Positions 1 to 7,754 of a stretch of DNA of 64,000 bases are shown here, one piece after another. The DNA lies in NCBI GenBank assembly GCA_963794615.1, contig CAWCEP010000008.1, forward strand, positions 52,879 to 116,878. Direction: 5' to 3'. Source of the DNA: Chersky-840 sp963794615. GTDB taxonomy: Bacteria > Actinomycetota > Acidimicrobiia > Acidimicrobiales > UBA8190. The notes beneath the pieces were generated by a model. It worked only from the letters and a program-made list of their open reading frames with translations. It ran no database searches and had not been told where the DNA came from. The translations under genes and the position numbers were made by a program. Numbering within the stretch: position 1 is the first letter of the stretch; every line of letters starts with the position of its first letter.

Positions 1-266
1 CCTTCTACTTTGCGTTCATCACGGCCCTGAACACCGTCCTCCAGACCCGCCTCGGCGACGCCGTGCGCGGGCGGGTCATGGCCCTCTGGATCATGGGGTT
101 CGGAGGGACCGTAGCCCTGGGCAATTTGCTCATCGGCCCCGTCGTCGGTGCCGTCGGCATCACCGACGTCCTGCTCTTCGGCGCCGGCGTCGCCCTGGCG
201 TTGGCGTGGTATGCGGACGTCCGAGTGCGCGACGCCCCCGAGGACCGGGTCGAGCTGCGTCGTTGA
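1..266 (+). CDS. MFS transporter, C-terminal fragment (EntS-like, MFS_3)
   Basis: This is the 3' end of a gene that begins before the window; the open frame runs from base 3 to the TGA at 264-266. The stretch RLGDAVRGRVMALW is the loop-and-helix signature seen near the last quarter of EntS/MFS_3-type efflux permeases, followed by two hydrophobic segments (VALGNLLIGPVVGAVG and VLLFGAGVALALAW) that would be the final membrane helices. A polar tail ends the protein. The substrate cannot be told from this fragment. It ends 13 bp before the convergent exporter on the other strand. Confidence 0.7.
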   Translation, partial: FYFAFITALNTVLQTRLGDAVRGRVMALWIMGFGGTVALGNLLIGPVVGAVGITDVLLFGAGVALALAWYADVRVRDAPEDRVELRR

Positions 267-278
267 GGCCGGCGCCCG

Positions 279-1805
279 TCAGGCCACGGACTCTTCGACC
301 AGGACCGGCTCCGGCTGCAGCGGCTGGTCGTCGACAACCATCTCCTGCGACCCCGGCTGATGGCGCGAGGCCCGCACCAGCACGCCGGCCACCACGGCCG
401 CACCGACGAGCAGTGCTGCGCTCACGGTGAAGGCCGTCGTGTAGCCGTGCACGGCGGCCGTCTGGGCGGCCGCGGCGGTGGTGGCATGGCTGGCGAGATA
501 GCTGGCTGCGGCCGAAGCGGCCACCGTGTTGAGCAGGGCCGTGCCGAGTGAGCCGCCGACCTGTTGCGTGGTGTTGACGAGGGCGCTGGCCACGCCGGCG
601 TCCTTGGGCTCGACGCCGATCAACGCCGTGCTGCTCATGGGGACGAACGTCATCCCCATGCCCAGGCTCACGAGGATCTCGGGTGCGAGGACGTGGACGA
701 CGTACGAGCTGTGCACCGTCAGTCCCGTGAACCCCACGAGGCCCCCGGCGGCCAGTGCCAAGCCGGTGATCATGAGGGCCCGGGGCCCGATCCGGGGCAG
801 GAGCCGGCTGGCCAACCCGGCACCGAGGATGATGCCCCCCGAGAAGGGCAGGAAGGCAAACCCGGTCTTGAGCGCCGAATAGTGCAGCGCCCCCTGGAAG
901 AAGTACGTAAGGAACAAGAAGGTGCCCAACATCGCACTCCCGACCAGGAGCGATGCCAGGTACGAGCCGCCCCGGTTGCGATCGAGGAGCACTCGCATCG
1001 GGAGCAGGGGGTGCTGCGACCTGAGCTCGATGGCGGTGAAGGCGCCCATGAGCACCACCGCGCCGACGAGCAGCGCCAACGTGAGGGGCGCGGCCCAGCC
1101 GTGGGTGCCGGCCACGGTGAAGCCGTAGACGAGGAGGAACAGCGCGGCGGTCACCGTCACGGCGCCGGGGAGGTCGTACCCCGCCTTGGACTCGCCGCGA
1201 CTCTCGCGAACGACCCGGCTGGCGGCGACGGCGGCGGCGAGCGCGATGGGCACGTTGATGAGCAGGGTCCAACGCCACGACGCCAGCTGGGTCAACGTCC
1301 CGCCCAGGACGAGCCCGATGGCGGCCCCGCCCCCGGCGATGGCGCCATAGACGCCGAAGGCGCGCGCTCGCTCGCGGGGCTCGGTGAACGTGACGGTGAG
1401 CAGTGACAGCGCGGCGGGCGCCATCACGGCGGCGAATGCACCCTGCAGGGCGCGGGCCCCGAACAGCATGGCCGGGTTCTGGGCCAGCCCGGCCAGGGCG
1501 GAGGCGGCACCGAAGCCGAGCAGCCCGAGGATGAACATGCGGCGGCGCCCGAGATAGTCGGCGATCCGACCACCCAGGAGGAGCAGGCTGCCGAAGGCCA
1601 GCGTGTAGGCGCTCATCACCCACTGGCGATCGGCGATCGAGATGTGCAGGGCCCGCTGGGCGGACGGCAGGGCCACGATCACCACCGAGGCGTCGAGCAC
1701 GATCATCAGCTGGGTCACGGCGATGACGGCCAGCGTCCAGTACCGCTTGGGGTCGGGGGCGTCGGTCTGGGGTGGGAGCGTCGGCATCAGGTCGGTCGTG
1801 GTCAC
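279..1805 (-). CDS. DHA2-family (EmrB/QacA) multidrug MFS exporter
   Basis: A 508-residue inner-membrane proton-driven drug exporter. The family signature LDASVVIVALP lies at about residues 37-47 (motif D1 of 14-helix DHA2 proteins), and the cytoplasmic loop GGRIADYLGRRRM at about 79-90 is motif A. Hydrophobic segments continue to a polar tail, matching the usual 14-helix length. The GTG start at 1805 is preceded by AAGAGG. The gene is divergent from a TetR regulator at 1984, with two palindromes between them, so repression relieved by a ligand is likely. The substrate is unknown. Confidence 0.9.
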   Translation of the reverse strand: MTTTDLMPTLPPQTDAPDPKRYWTLAVIAVTQLMIVLDASVVIVALPSAQRALHISIADRQWVMSAYTLAFGSLLLLGGRIADYLGRRRMFILGLLGFGAASALAGLAQNPAMLFGARALQGAFAAVMAPAALSLLTVTFTEPRERARAFGVYGAIAGGGAAIGLVLGGTLTQLASWRWTLLINVPIALAAAVAASRVVRESRGESKAGYDLPGAVTVTAALFLLVYGFTVAGTHGWAAPLTLALLVGAVVLMGAFTAIELRSQHPLLPMRVLLDRNRGGSYLASLLVGSAMLGTFLFLTYFFQGALHYSALKTGFAFLPFSGGIILGAGLASRLLPRIGPRALMITGLALAAGGLVGFTGLTVHSSYVVHVLAPEILVSLGMGMTFVPMSSTALIGVEPKDAGVASALVNTTQQVGGSLGTALLNTVAASAAASYLASHATTAAAAQTAAVHGYTTAFTVSAALLVGAAVVAGVLVRASRHQPGSQEMVVDDQPLQPEPVLVEESVA

Positions 1806-1905
1806 TGGGTACCTCTTTTGCTGGTCTGGTGGAGCCGGGCGGGGCGGGGCGGGGCGTCGGACCGGGAAACTGGTCCTGGCCTCGGGGAGCCTGGGGGTCT
1901 ACAAT

Positions 1906-1952
1906 CGGAGCGAAGGTTCCGTTTTCATGTACTATACGGAACGTGCGTTCCG
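1906..1952. promoter_or_regulatory. Two tandem TetR-type operator candidates
   Basis: CGGAACGTGCGTTCCG at 1937-1952 is a perfect inverted repeat of 7-bp arms around TG. An imperfect relative, CGGAGCGAAGGTTCCG, starts 31 bp upstream at 1906-1921, close to three helical turns away. Both sit between the divergent exporter (start 1805) and the TetR gene (start 1984). Inference: the TetR protein binds here and controls both genes. Confidence 0.6.
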
Positions 1953-1983
1953 CTTGTCAACCAGATGTTGGGGGCCCAACGTC

Positions 1984-2622
1984 ATGACGACCACGAAGAC
2001 CCAACCCGCCCCGGGCGGCGAGCCGGCGGCGACCGGCGAGGGGGCCGACGCCCCCGGGGCACGGCCCATGCGCGCCGACGCGGTCAAGAACCGGCAGAGG
2101 ATCCTCGAGGCGGCCGAGGCGATCTTCGCGTCAGAGGGCTTGTCGGTCCCGATCGACACCGTCGCCGAGCGGGCCGGGGTCGGGGTGGGCACCCTGTACC
2201 GCCACTTCCCCACCAAAGAGGCCCTGTTCCAGGCCATCGTGACCGCAAAGCTCGAGTACCTCCTCGACCTCGCCGAAGAGCGCGGCGGCGACGCCGATCC
2301 GGGCGAGGCACTCTTCTCCTTCCTGGCCGAGTTCGGCACCCAGGCGGCAGCCAAGCACGACCTGTTCGACGCCCTCAGCTCGGCCGGCATCGATCTCAAG
2401 TCCAGCTGCGCGGGGATGGTGGACGACATGAAGCGGAGCATCGACCTGCTCCTGCAACGGGCCGTGGCCGCGAAGGCGGTGCGGTCCGACGTCTCGACCG
2501 ACGAGATGATCGGCCTCGTCGTCGGGGCCTGCCAAATGGGGGACCACACCGGGCTCGACGACGCCAGCGTGCAGCGCATGGTGGCGATCGTCTGCGACGG
2601 GCTCCGCGCGCCCGTCCGCTAG
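1984..2622 (+). CDS. TetR family transcriptional regulator
   Basis: A 212-residue repressor-type protein. The N-terminal helix-turn-helix spans about residues 35-82 (RQRILEAAEAIF ... GVGVGTLYRHFPTKEAL), which is the TetR_N signature; the rest is a helical ligand-binding domain. The ATG at 1984 was chosen because the open frame continues upstream through the operator region, where the translation looks non-coding. It is divergent from a DHA2 exporter and probably regulates it. A short acidic, Pro/Gly-rich tail of about 30 residues precedes the DNA-binding domain. Confidence 0.85.
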   Translation: MTTTKTQPAPGGEPAATGEGADAPGARPMRADAVKNRQRILEAAEAIFASEGLSVPIDTVAERAGVGVGTLYRHFPTKEALFQAIVTAKLEYLLDLAEERGGDADPGEALFSFLAEFGTQAAAKHDLFDALSSAGIDLKSSCAGMVDDMKRSIDLLLQRAVAAKAVRSDVSTDEMIGLVVGACQMGDHTGLDDASVQRMVAIVCDGLRAPVR

Positions 2623-2624
2623 TA

Positions 2625-2648
2625 CCGGCCCGGCAGACGCCGGGCCGG
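2625..2648 (+). terminator. GC-rich hairpin, probable terminator after the TetR gene
   Basis: A perfect 10-bp inverted repeat (2625-2634 with 2639-2648) closes a 4-base AGAC loop directly after the TetR stop codon. There is no T-run, as is common for actinobacterial terminators. The next gene starts only 18 bp further on, so partial read-through is possible. Confidence 0.5.
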
Positions 2649-2666
2649 GTCGGCGATGATGCACCG

Positions 2667-3515
2667 ATGCCAGCCGTCGATCTCCCCGGGGTGACCCTTG
2701 CCTACGACGTCTTCGGCCCGAGCGACGGTGAGCCCGTCGTCCTCGTGTGCGGGCTCAGCCAACCCGCCGTCGGTTGGCACGTCGCCATGGTGCCCGCCCT
2801 GATCGAAGCCGGGTATCGGGTCGTCACCTTCGACAACCGCGGGGTGGCGCCGTCGTCGGCTCCACCCGCTCCCTACTCGATCGACGAGATGGTCGGTGAC
2901 ACCATCGGACTGCTCGACCATCTGGACCTCGACGCCGTCCACATCGCTGGTTACTCGATGGGCGGATGGATCGCCGAGACCCTCGCCCACCGCCAACCCC
3001 ATCGGGTTCGGTCGGCGGTCTTCATCGGCAGTTGCAACATCGGGACCTCTTGGGAGAAGGCCATCACGACCGTCGAGCGCGACCTGGCCCGGCTCGACCA
3101 CGAACTGCCCCCGTGGTTCAACGCGGTCGAGACCATGCGCTATCTGCCCAACTCCGAGCTGCAACAGGACGACGTGGTCGACCTGTGGCTCTCACTGATC
3201 GGGGACCTCGAGCCGTGGCCGAACCCGGGGCGCCTCGGGCAGTACGAAGCGGCCCTGGCCTGGTCCCTCGACGTCGAGCGGGCGAAGCGGTGGCCCGACA
3301 TCTCGACACCGTGCTTGGTGCTCGCCTTCGAACACGACGTCGACTCCCCCCCGGCGCGAGCGCGCCAGGCGGCGGCGATGATCCCCGGCGCCCGCTTCGT
3401 CGAGGTGCCCGGGGCCAGTCACCTCGGAGTCTTCACCCACTCCGACGCCGTGTCGGCCGCCATCGAGGACTTTCTGGGGGGCGCTACCCGAGGGGCGGGC
3501 CCACCTCGGCAATGA
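2667..3515 (+). CDS. Alpha/beta hydrolase
   Basis: A 282-residue cytoplasmic alpha/beta-hydrolase-fold enzyme. The nucleophile elbow is GYSMGGW (Ser at about residue 93). The oxyanion region shows VLVCGLSQP rather than the usual HGxP. A C-terminal acid (EHDVDSPP) and the catalytic His in GASHLGVF complete the triad. The order and length match peroxidase- or esterase-like hydrolases such as 3-oxoadipate enol-lactonase relatives, but the substrate is not determined. The frame upstream of 2667 is open but overlaps the TetR gene, so the first ATG after the hairpin was taken as the start. The 3' end overlaps the convergent hemerythrin gene by 32 bp. Confidence 0.8.
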   Translation: MPAVDLPGVTLAYDVFGPSDGEPVVLVCGLSQPAVGWHVAMVPALIEAGYRVVTFDNRGVAPSSAPPAPYSIDEMVGDTIGLLDHLDLDAVHIAGYSMGGWIAETLAHRQPHRVRSAVFIGSCNIGTSWEKAITTVERDLARLDHELPPWFNAVETMRYLPNSELQQDDVVDLWLSLIGDLEPWPNPGRLGQYEAALAWSLDVERAKRWPDISTPCLVLAFEHDVDSPPARARQAAAMIPGARFVEVPGASHLGVFTHSDAVSAAIEDFLGGATRGAGPPRQ

Positions 3516-4149
3516 GGTTCTGGTAGGCCTGCTCCCCCATCGAGGTCCACATCTCGACGGCGGGCGGTGGCATGTGAGCCAACATCTGGTCGCGCTGATC
3601 CTGGCTCATTCGATCACGGATCAGCCCGAGAATGAGCCAGATCTTGTCGCCCGTGAAGCTCCCCATGGCATGCCCGGGAAGCGCTCCCCACTCCTCGAGC
3701 GACAGATGCTCCGAGGCCAGCGGGAGCACGTCGCGCTCCTCCTCGGCCAGATGCTGGCCGAGTTGTTCCCCCAGCACGCCAAGGGCGATGGCGGCGTCCT
3801 CTTGCGCTTGGGCGTTCCCACTCCCCCACGCGGCCAGCGCCGCGTCGGAACGTTGCACGAGTTCGACGACATCCTCGTGTTGCGACGCCATGTGGTCGAG
3901 CAGGTCAATCTGATCGGGGCACCGCTCGCGCAGTAACGGGAAGACCAGTTGCTCTTCGCCTTCGTGGTGCACGTGGAGAAAATCGAGCACGTTGTCGAAG
4001 TAGTTCGAGATCAGCCCGACGCGTCCGTCGTCGGACGCCCCGACGGCCCGGATCAATCGGGGAGCGCTTCCAAGCGATTCCCGCAAGGCCTGGTGCACAG
4101 CCAGCATGTCGGTCGTGTCGGGACGAGGGGCTTCGGACGGGCCGGTCAT
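3484..4149 (-). CDS. Hemerythrin HHE cation-binding domain protein
   Basis: A 221-residue, mostly helical protein with His and Glu clusters typical of HHE/hemerythrin-like diiron proteins: VHHEGEEQLVFP, HMASQHEDVV and HLAEEERDVLP. These would supply iron ligands for oxygen, nitric oxide or redox sensing or storage; the exact role is unknown. The start at 4149 (MTGPSEA) was preferred over an upstream in-frame ATG at 4215 because GGAG lies just before it. It converges on the hydrolase gene with a 32-bp overlap. Confidence 0.75.
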   Translation of the reverse strand: MTGPSEAPRPDTTDMLAVHQALRESLGSAPRLIRAVGASDDGRVGLISNYFDNVLDFLHVHHEGEEQLVFPLLRERCPDQIDLLDHMASQHEDVVELVQRSDAALAAWGSGNAQAQEDAAIALGVLGEQLGQHLAEEERDVLPLASEHLSLEEWGALPGHAMGSFTGDKIWLILGLIRDRMSQDQRDQMLAHMPPPAVEMWTSMGEQAYQNLIAEVGPPLG

Positions 4150-4469
4150 GGCAGCTCCAGTGTCTGGGACCGTTCTCGGTCGATCACACCGAGACTCTAC
4201 GGACCAGCCGGACATGGTGCGGTACCGGTACCGGCCCTCGCGTCTTTCTCGTCCAGCTGCCTACCCTCACCCGATTCGTCCCGCCCTCTCAGGCGCGGGC
4301 TCACTGGGACGGCTGGGCCAGATGACCCGTCCGCGGGCGTGGACCGGCGGCCAATGATCCCGGCGCCTCACCAATGAGGGCGGTTGGGGGTCAGATCGAG
4401 CCCCTGACCTGGTTCGATGCACCCCGGGTCAAGGAGTGGGCCTCCGTTGTCGAAACCTTTCTGGAGCCC
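4150..4469. other. Divergent intergenic region with a 14-bp palindrome
   Basis: About 320 bp without a convincing gene separate the hemerythrin start from the GGDEF start. It contains a perfect 14-bp palindrome, CGGTACCGGTACCG, at 4220-4233, which could be a binding site for a dimeric regulator. An in-frame ATG at 4374 could extend the GGDEF protein by 32 residues into this region. Nothing else was recognised. Confidence 0.35.
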
Positions 4470-6422
4470 ATGGCCACGACGACTGCCAACCCGCTCGGCG
4501 GCGCAATTCAGCCAGCTGAAGACGACTCGAGATCCGGCTTGGACCTCGACCCCGACCAGCGCGTCTCGAGGACGTCGACGCACCGGCATCCCGGGGTGCG
4601 ACTGCTGCTCACCCTGGTGGTCCTGCTGCCCATGGTCGCCACCGGGATCCTGATCCTGTCGTCGGCCAATTCGGCGTGGCGGTTCCGCCAGAACGCCGAA
4701 GTCGTGGCCAATGACGCCACCGCGCTGCGGGTCGTCGCCAATGCCCGCGCTCAGATGAATTCGCTCGAGGTACCCCTGTCCGCGGTCTCCTACGCGGCCC
4801 AGATCGGCATCAGTGAGCCCGTCCTGAACTCGTTGCTCCACCCCGCTGTCCCCTTCACCACGCAGCTGGCGCAGGGCACGGCCACGATCGCGGGGTTCCC
4901 CACGTTCTCCTCGACAGCCACGATGCGCGCCGACGTCCGCGAGCTGCAGGCGATGATCCCCGCCGTCGCCGCCAAGACCGTCACCTTCGCCGACGTGCAC
5001 TCGTTCCTCGACAAGATGGCGAGCGACATCGACAACATCTGGTACCGCGACTTCAACCGGCTGCAAGCCGACGTCGCCTCGTGGCAGCCACCGGGGACGT
5101 TCGAGGTGCATGCCTCGGCGCTGCGCCAGACCTATGAGGCCTTCCTGGCCGGTGGTCACGAGATCGACGGTGCGATCTTCGTGCTCGAGGGCATCGGACC
5201 AGCCGACGCCAAACAGGAGCTCATCCAGGCCGCCGGGGAGTACCAGATGGCCACGGGCGAATTCACCGGCCAGCTGAGCCCCAAGGCGGAGCAGGCCTGG
5301 CAGCACCTGCAGACCGATCCGTCGGACCGGGCCTTCGCGGCGACCATCAAGCAGGGGCTGAACGTCGCCCTCACCGGTGCCAAGCCACCCTTCGTCGGCA
5401 ACCTCACCTTCGCAGGCTCGTCGATGGCCCCGGGCATCCACTACCTCGGGGACCTGAACAAGCTGGTGACGTCGGCCTCCCAGGACCTCAACGACACCGC
5501 ACTGGCCCAGGCCGCCACCGCCACCGGCCATCTCGTCGGCGAGCTCGTCTTCCTGGCGCTGCTGGCGCTGGTGGGCATCGGGGGGGTCGTCGTCGGAGGT
5601 CGGGTGCTGACCCGACCGCTCAAGAAGCTGGCCGCGGCCGCCCTGCAGGTGCACAGCGGGGAGTTCGACCTCGAGCGGCTGCCCGATGCCGGTCCCCGTG
5701 AGGTCGTGACCACCACCGCCGCATTCAACGACATGGCGCTCACCTTGAAGGCGGTCGAGGCCAAGGCCGTGGCGCTGGCCGCCGAGGACCTCTCCGATCC
5801 CGAACTGCTCATCCCCCTGCCGGGTCGGACGGGCCACGCCTTGCAGGCATCGGTGGACACCCTCGCCGTCAGGATCCGGGAGCGGGAGCTCCAGCGCCAG
5901 CTGCTGCACGAGGCGGCCACCCACGACTCGCTCACCGGGCTGTTGAACCGCGCCGCGGTGTTCGAGTTCCTCACCCACGACGTGAGCCGGCGCCGTGAGG
6001 CGGGCGAGACCGTGGCGGTGCTGTTCATCGACCTCGACGGGCTGAAGCCGCTGAACGACACCTACGGGCACGAGGTGGGCGACACCGCCATCCTCGCCAC
6101 CGGCATGGCGCTGATGCAGGCCACCAACGAGTGCGACGTGGTCGGCCGTCTCGGCGGCGACGAGTTCCTCGTCGTGCTGTGCCACGAGCACAGCTGCAAC
6201 GGCGACACCGTCGTGGAGCGGATCCGCGACAGCGTGTCGCAGTGCCGGATCCCGGTCCAGGACGTGCTGGTGCCGCTCGAGGCGAGCGTGGGCGTGGCGC
6301 TGACCCAGTGCGACGGCGACACCGACCCGATGCTGCTCGTACGCCAGGCCGACGAGGCCATGTACGAGGCGAAGAAGACGGCCCGGGCCATCCGGGACCG
6401 CTTCACCGCCGCCAACAGCTGA
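4470..6422 (+). CDS. Membrane-bound diguanylate cyclase (sensor-HAMP-GGDEF)
   Basis: A protein of about 650 residues that would make cyclic di-GMP from GTP. TM1 lies at about residues 44-63, followed by an extracytoplasmic helical sensor region of roughly 290 residues, then TM2 at about 355-378, a HAMP-like linker, and a C-terminal GGDEF domain with the intact active-site motif RLGGDEF near residue 560. The product-inhibition I-site (RxxD five residues upstream) reads NECD, so feedback control is probably lost. The start at 4470 was chosen over 4374 because GGAG lies 4 bp upstream. The sensor ligand is unknown. Confidence 0.85.
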   Translation: MATTTANPLGGAIQPAEDDSRSGLDLDPDQRVSRTSTHRHPGVRLLLTLVVLLPMVATGILILSSANSAWRFRQNAEVVANDATALRVVANARAQMNSLEVPLSAVSYAAQIGISEPVLNSLLHPAVPFTTQLAQGTATIAGFPTFSSTATMRADVRELQAMIPAVAAKTVTFADVHSFLDKMASDIDNIWYRDFNRLQADVASWQPPGTFEVHASALRQTYEAFLAGGHEIDGAIFVLEGIGPADAKQELIQAAGEYQMATGEFTGQLSPKAEQAWQHLQTDPSDRAFAATIKQGLNVALTGAKPPFVGNLTFAGSSMAPGIHYLGDLNKLVTSASQDLNDTALAQAATATGHLVGELVFLALLALVGIGGVVVGGRVLTRPLKKLAAAALQVHSGEFDLERLPDAGPREVVTTTAAFNDMALTLKAVEAKAVALAAEDLSDPELLIPLPGRTGHALQASVDTLAVRIRERELQRQLLHEAATHDSLTGLLNRAAVFEFLTHDVSRRREAGETVAVLFIDLDGLKPLNDTYGHEVGDTAILATGMALMQATNECDVVGRLGGDEFLVVLCHEHSCNGDTVVERIRDSVSQCRIPVQDVLVPLEASVGVALTQCDGDTDPMLLVRQADEAMYEAKKTARAIRDRFTAANS

Positions 6423-6442
6423 CCCGTCGCCGGTGGCGCTCC

Positions 6443-7202
6443 TCAGTGCCAGCAGGCGTCGGCCCCGGTGCTGTCCCTGCGGACCTCGATCCCCTCGAAG
6501 TCGGCCAGCGTGCTGATGCGGAACTGCTCGTCGCGTGCGCTCGCCCGTTGCCATCTGCTGTTCCCGGGCCGAGTAGTACCGCTCGCGGCCGTAACCGTCC
6601 CGGCGGGCGCGTAGCTCGCCACCAGGACGCGCCTCGGGGACGAGCTCGTTGTTGGCCTCGCTGTAGTGCGGCGTCAGCCCGGCGATGCACAGGGCGTCAC
6701 CGGGCGCCAACTCGGCCGGGGACCACGACAACGCCGCCACCACGTCAGGGAGCACCACGCCCCGGTCGTCGGTCGGCAGCAGCTCGTCGACCCCGGTTGC
6801 GAACCAGACGCACCCCGATGTGGTGGAGCACTCGTCGATGGCGACCAGCACCGACATCACCCGCGAGGCCCCCGGATAGGCAGCCAGGTCCTGATGGGGA
6901 CTGAACCCCGCCCCTCCGGGCTGCTTGTAGTTGATCTTGTCCTTGAAGCCGGTCACCCCGACTCCGAGCGCGGTTGCCGCCACCGCCGCCAGCGGCCCGC
7001 GGGCCAGCCCGCGAACCCGGGGTGACAGGCCGAGACGTTCTCGGTCCGGCAGATGGCCTCTCCCCGGGTCGTGCGCTCCGCGTACTGCCCCCAACGGTGG
7101 CTCCCCGCCGGCCACGCCTCGACGTCGGTCGTCCACGCCTGCATGGCCACGAGGTCGTCGCCGGTGACGACGGCGCGCACCGACGGGCGACACGGCGCTC
7201 AC
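6443..7202 (-). CDS. PhnY-like Fe(II)/2-oxoglutarate dioxygenase (PhyH family), frameshifted
   Basis: The last gene of the minus-strand operon. Pieces in different frames assemble into a PhyH-fold dioxygenase of about 250 residues: an N-terminal MQAWTTDVEAWPAGSHRWGQ, then INYKQPGGAGFSPHQDL with the HxD iron-ligand pair, GDALCIAGLTPHYS with the distal His, and a tail ending TGADACWH. Frames change near 7180, 7000 and 6610, probably through indel errors. GTG at 7202 overlaps the TGA of the upstream gene (GTGA). Family knowledge: PhnY hydroxylates 2-aminoethylphosphonate and hands the product to PhnZ, the neighbour here. Function by context; substrate not proven. Confidence 0.7.
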
Positions 7203-7754
7203 GTCGGCTGCGCTCCCGCCGGCGGCAGAGCCCCGGACCTCGCCGCCACGGCTCGGAGCACCGGCACCCAGGCGTCGAGGGTCGCCACGGGCGCACCCGG
7301 CACCTTGGCGGCGTCGTCGGCGCGGCGCAGTGCCACGGCGTCAGCGGCGTAGGGAGACGACAGGAACGACGACAGCTCGTCGGTCCCGAGTGCTCCTCCT
7401 TGGACGGCGAGGGTGCGCGTGCTCTCGGGCGAGAGCCGCGACCGGTACGAGCCGTCGGTGGCGACGAGGTAGCGCTTGGCGGGCACGTGCGCCTCGACCA
7501 GACCCGCCACCCGGTCGCCGAGGAGGTCCCGGATCCGTTCGGCGCCCAAGCCACCCGTGGTCCTCGTCGGGCCCGAAGCGGTGGCCGATGTCGTGGACCA
7601 GCCCGGCCAGCTGCAGCTCGGGGTCGTCGGGACGGGTGCGGGCCAGCTCGAACGCGCACTGCAGGCCATGGTCGAGCTCGCTCAGCCCCTCGGTCTCCTC
7701 CGAGGGCTCCGATGCCATCGAGGCGAGCAGCGCCAGGAGCTCGGGAAGCGTCAC
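7199..7754 (-). CDS. PhnZ-like HD-domain diiron oxygenase, one frameshift
   Basis: About 185 residues in two frames joined near 7560. The N-terminal part has ELDHGLQCAFELA and GLVHDIGHRFGPDEDHG, the second part EAHVPAKRYLVATDGSY and TLAVQGGAL. This order (His, HD, then a His in the xxHVxAKRYLV block, then the QGG motif) is the arrangement I know from PhnZ and TmpB, mixed-valent diiron oxygenases that oxidatively cleave the C-P bond of hydroxylated aminoethylphosphonates. Its GTG at 7754 overlaps the stop of the hydrolase gene, and its own stop overlaps the start of the PhnY-like gene, so all three are translationally coupled. Confidence 0.75.

Noticed and set aside
1644..2666. Upstream extension of the alpha/beta hydrolase frame to 1644
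   Set aside because: The translation before 2667 overlaps the TetR gene and its operators and looks non-coding.
4368..7202. Long open frame (about 944 codons) on the minus strand
   Set aside because: Only its first 200 codons carry the PhnY-like signal; the rest is a His/Val/Gln-rich shadow of the GGDEF gene on the other strand.
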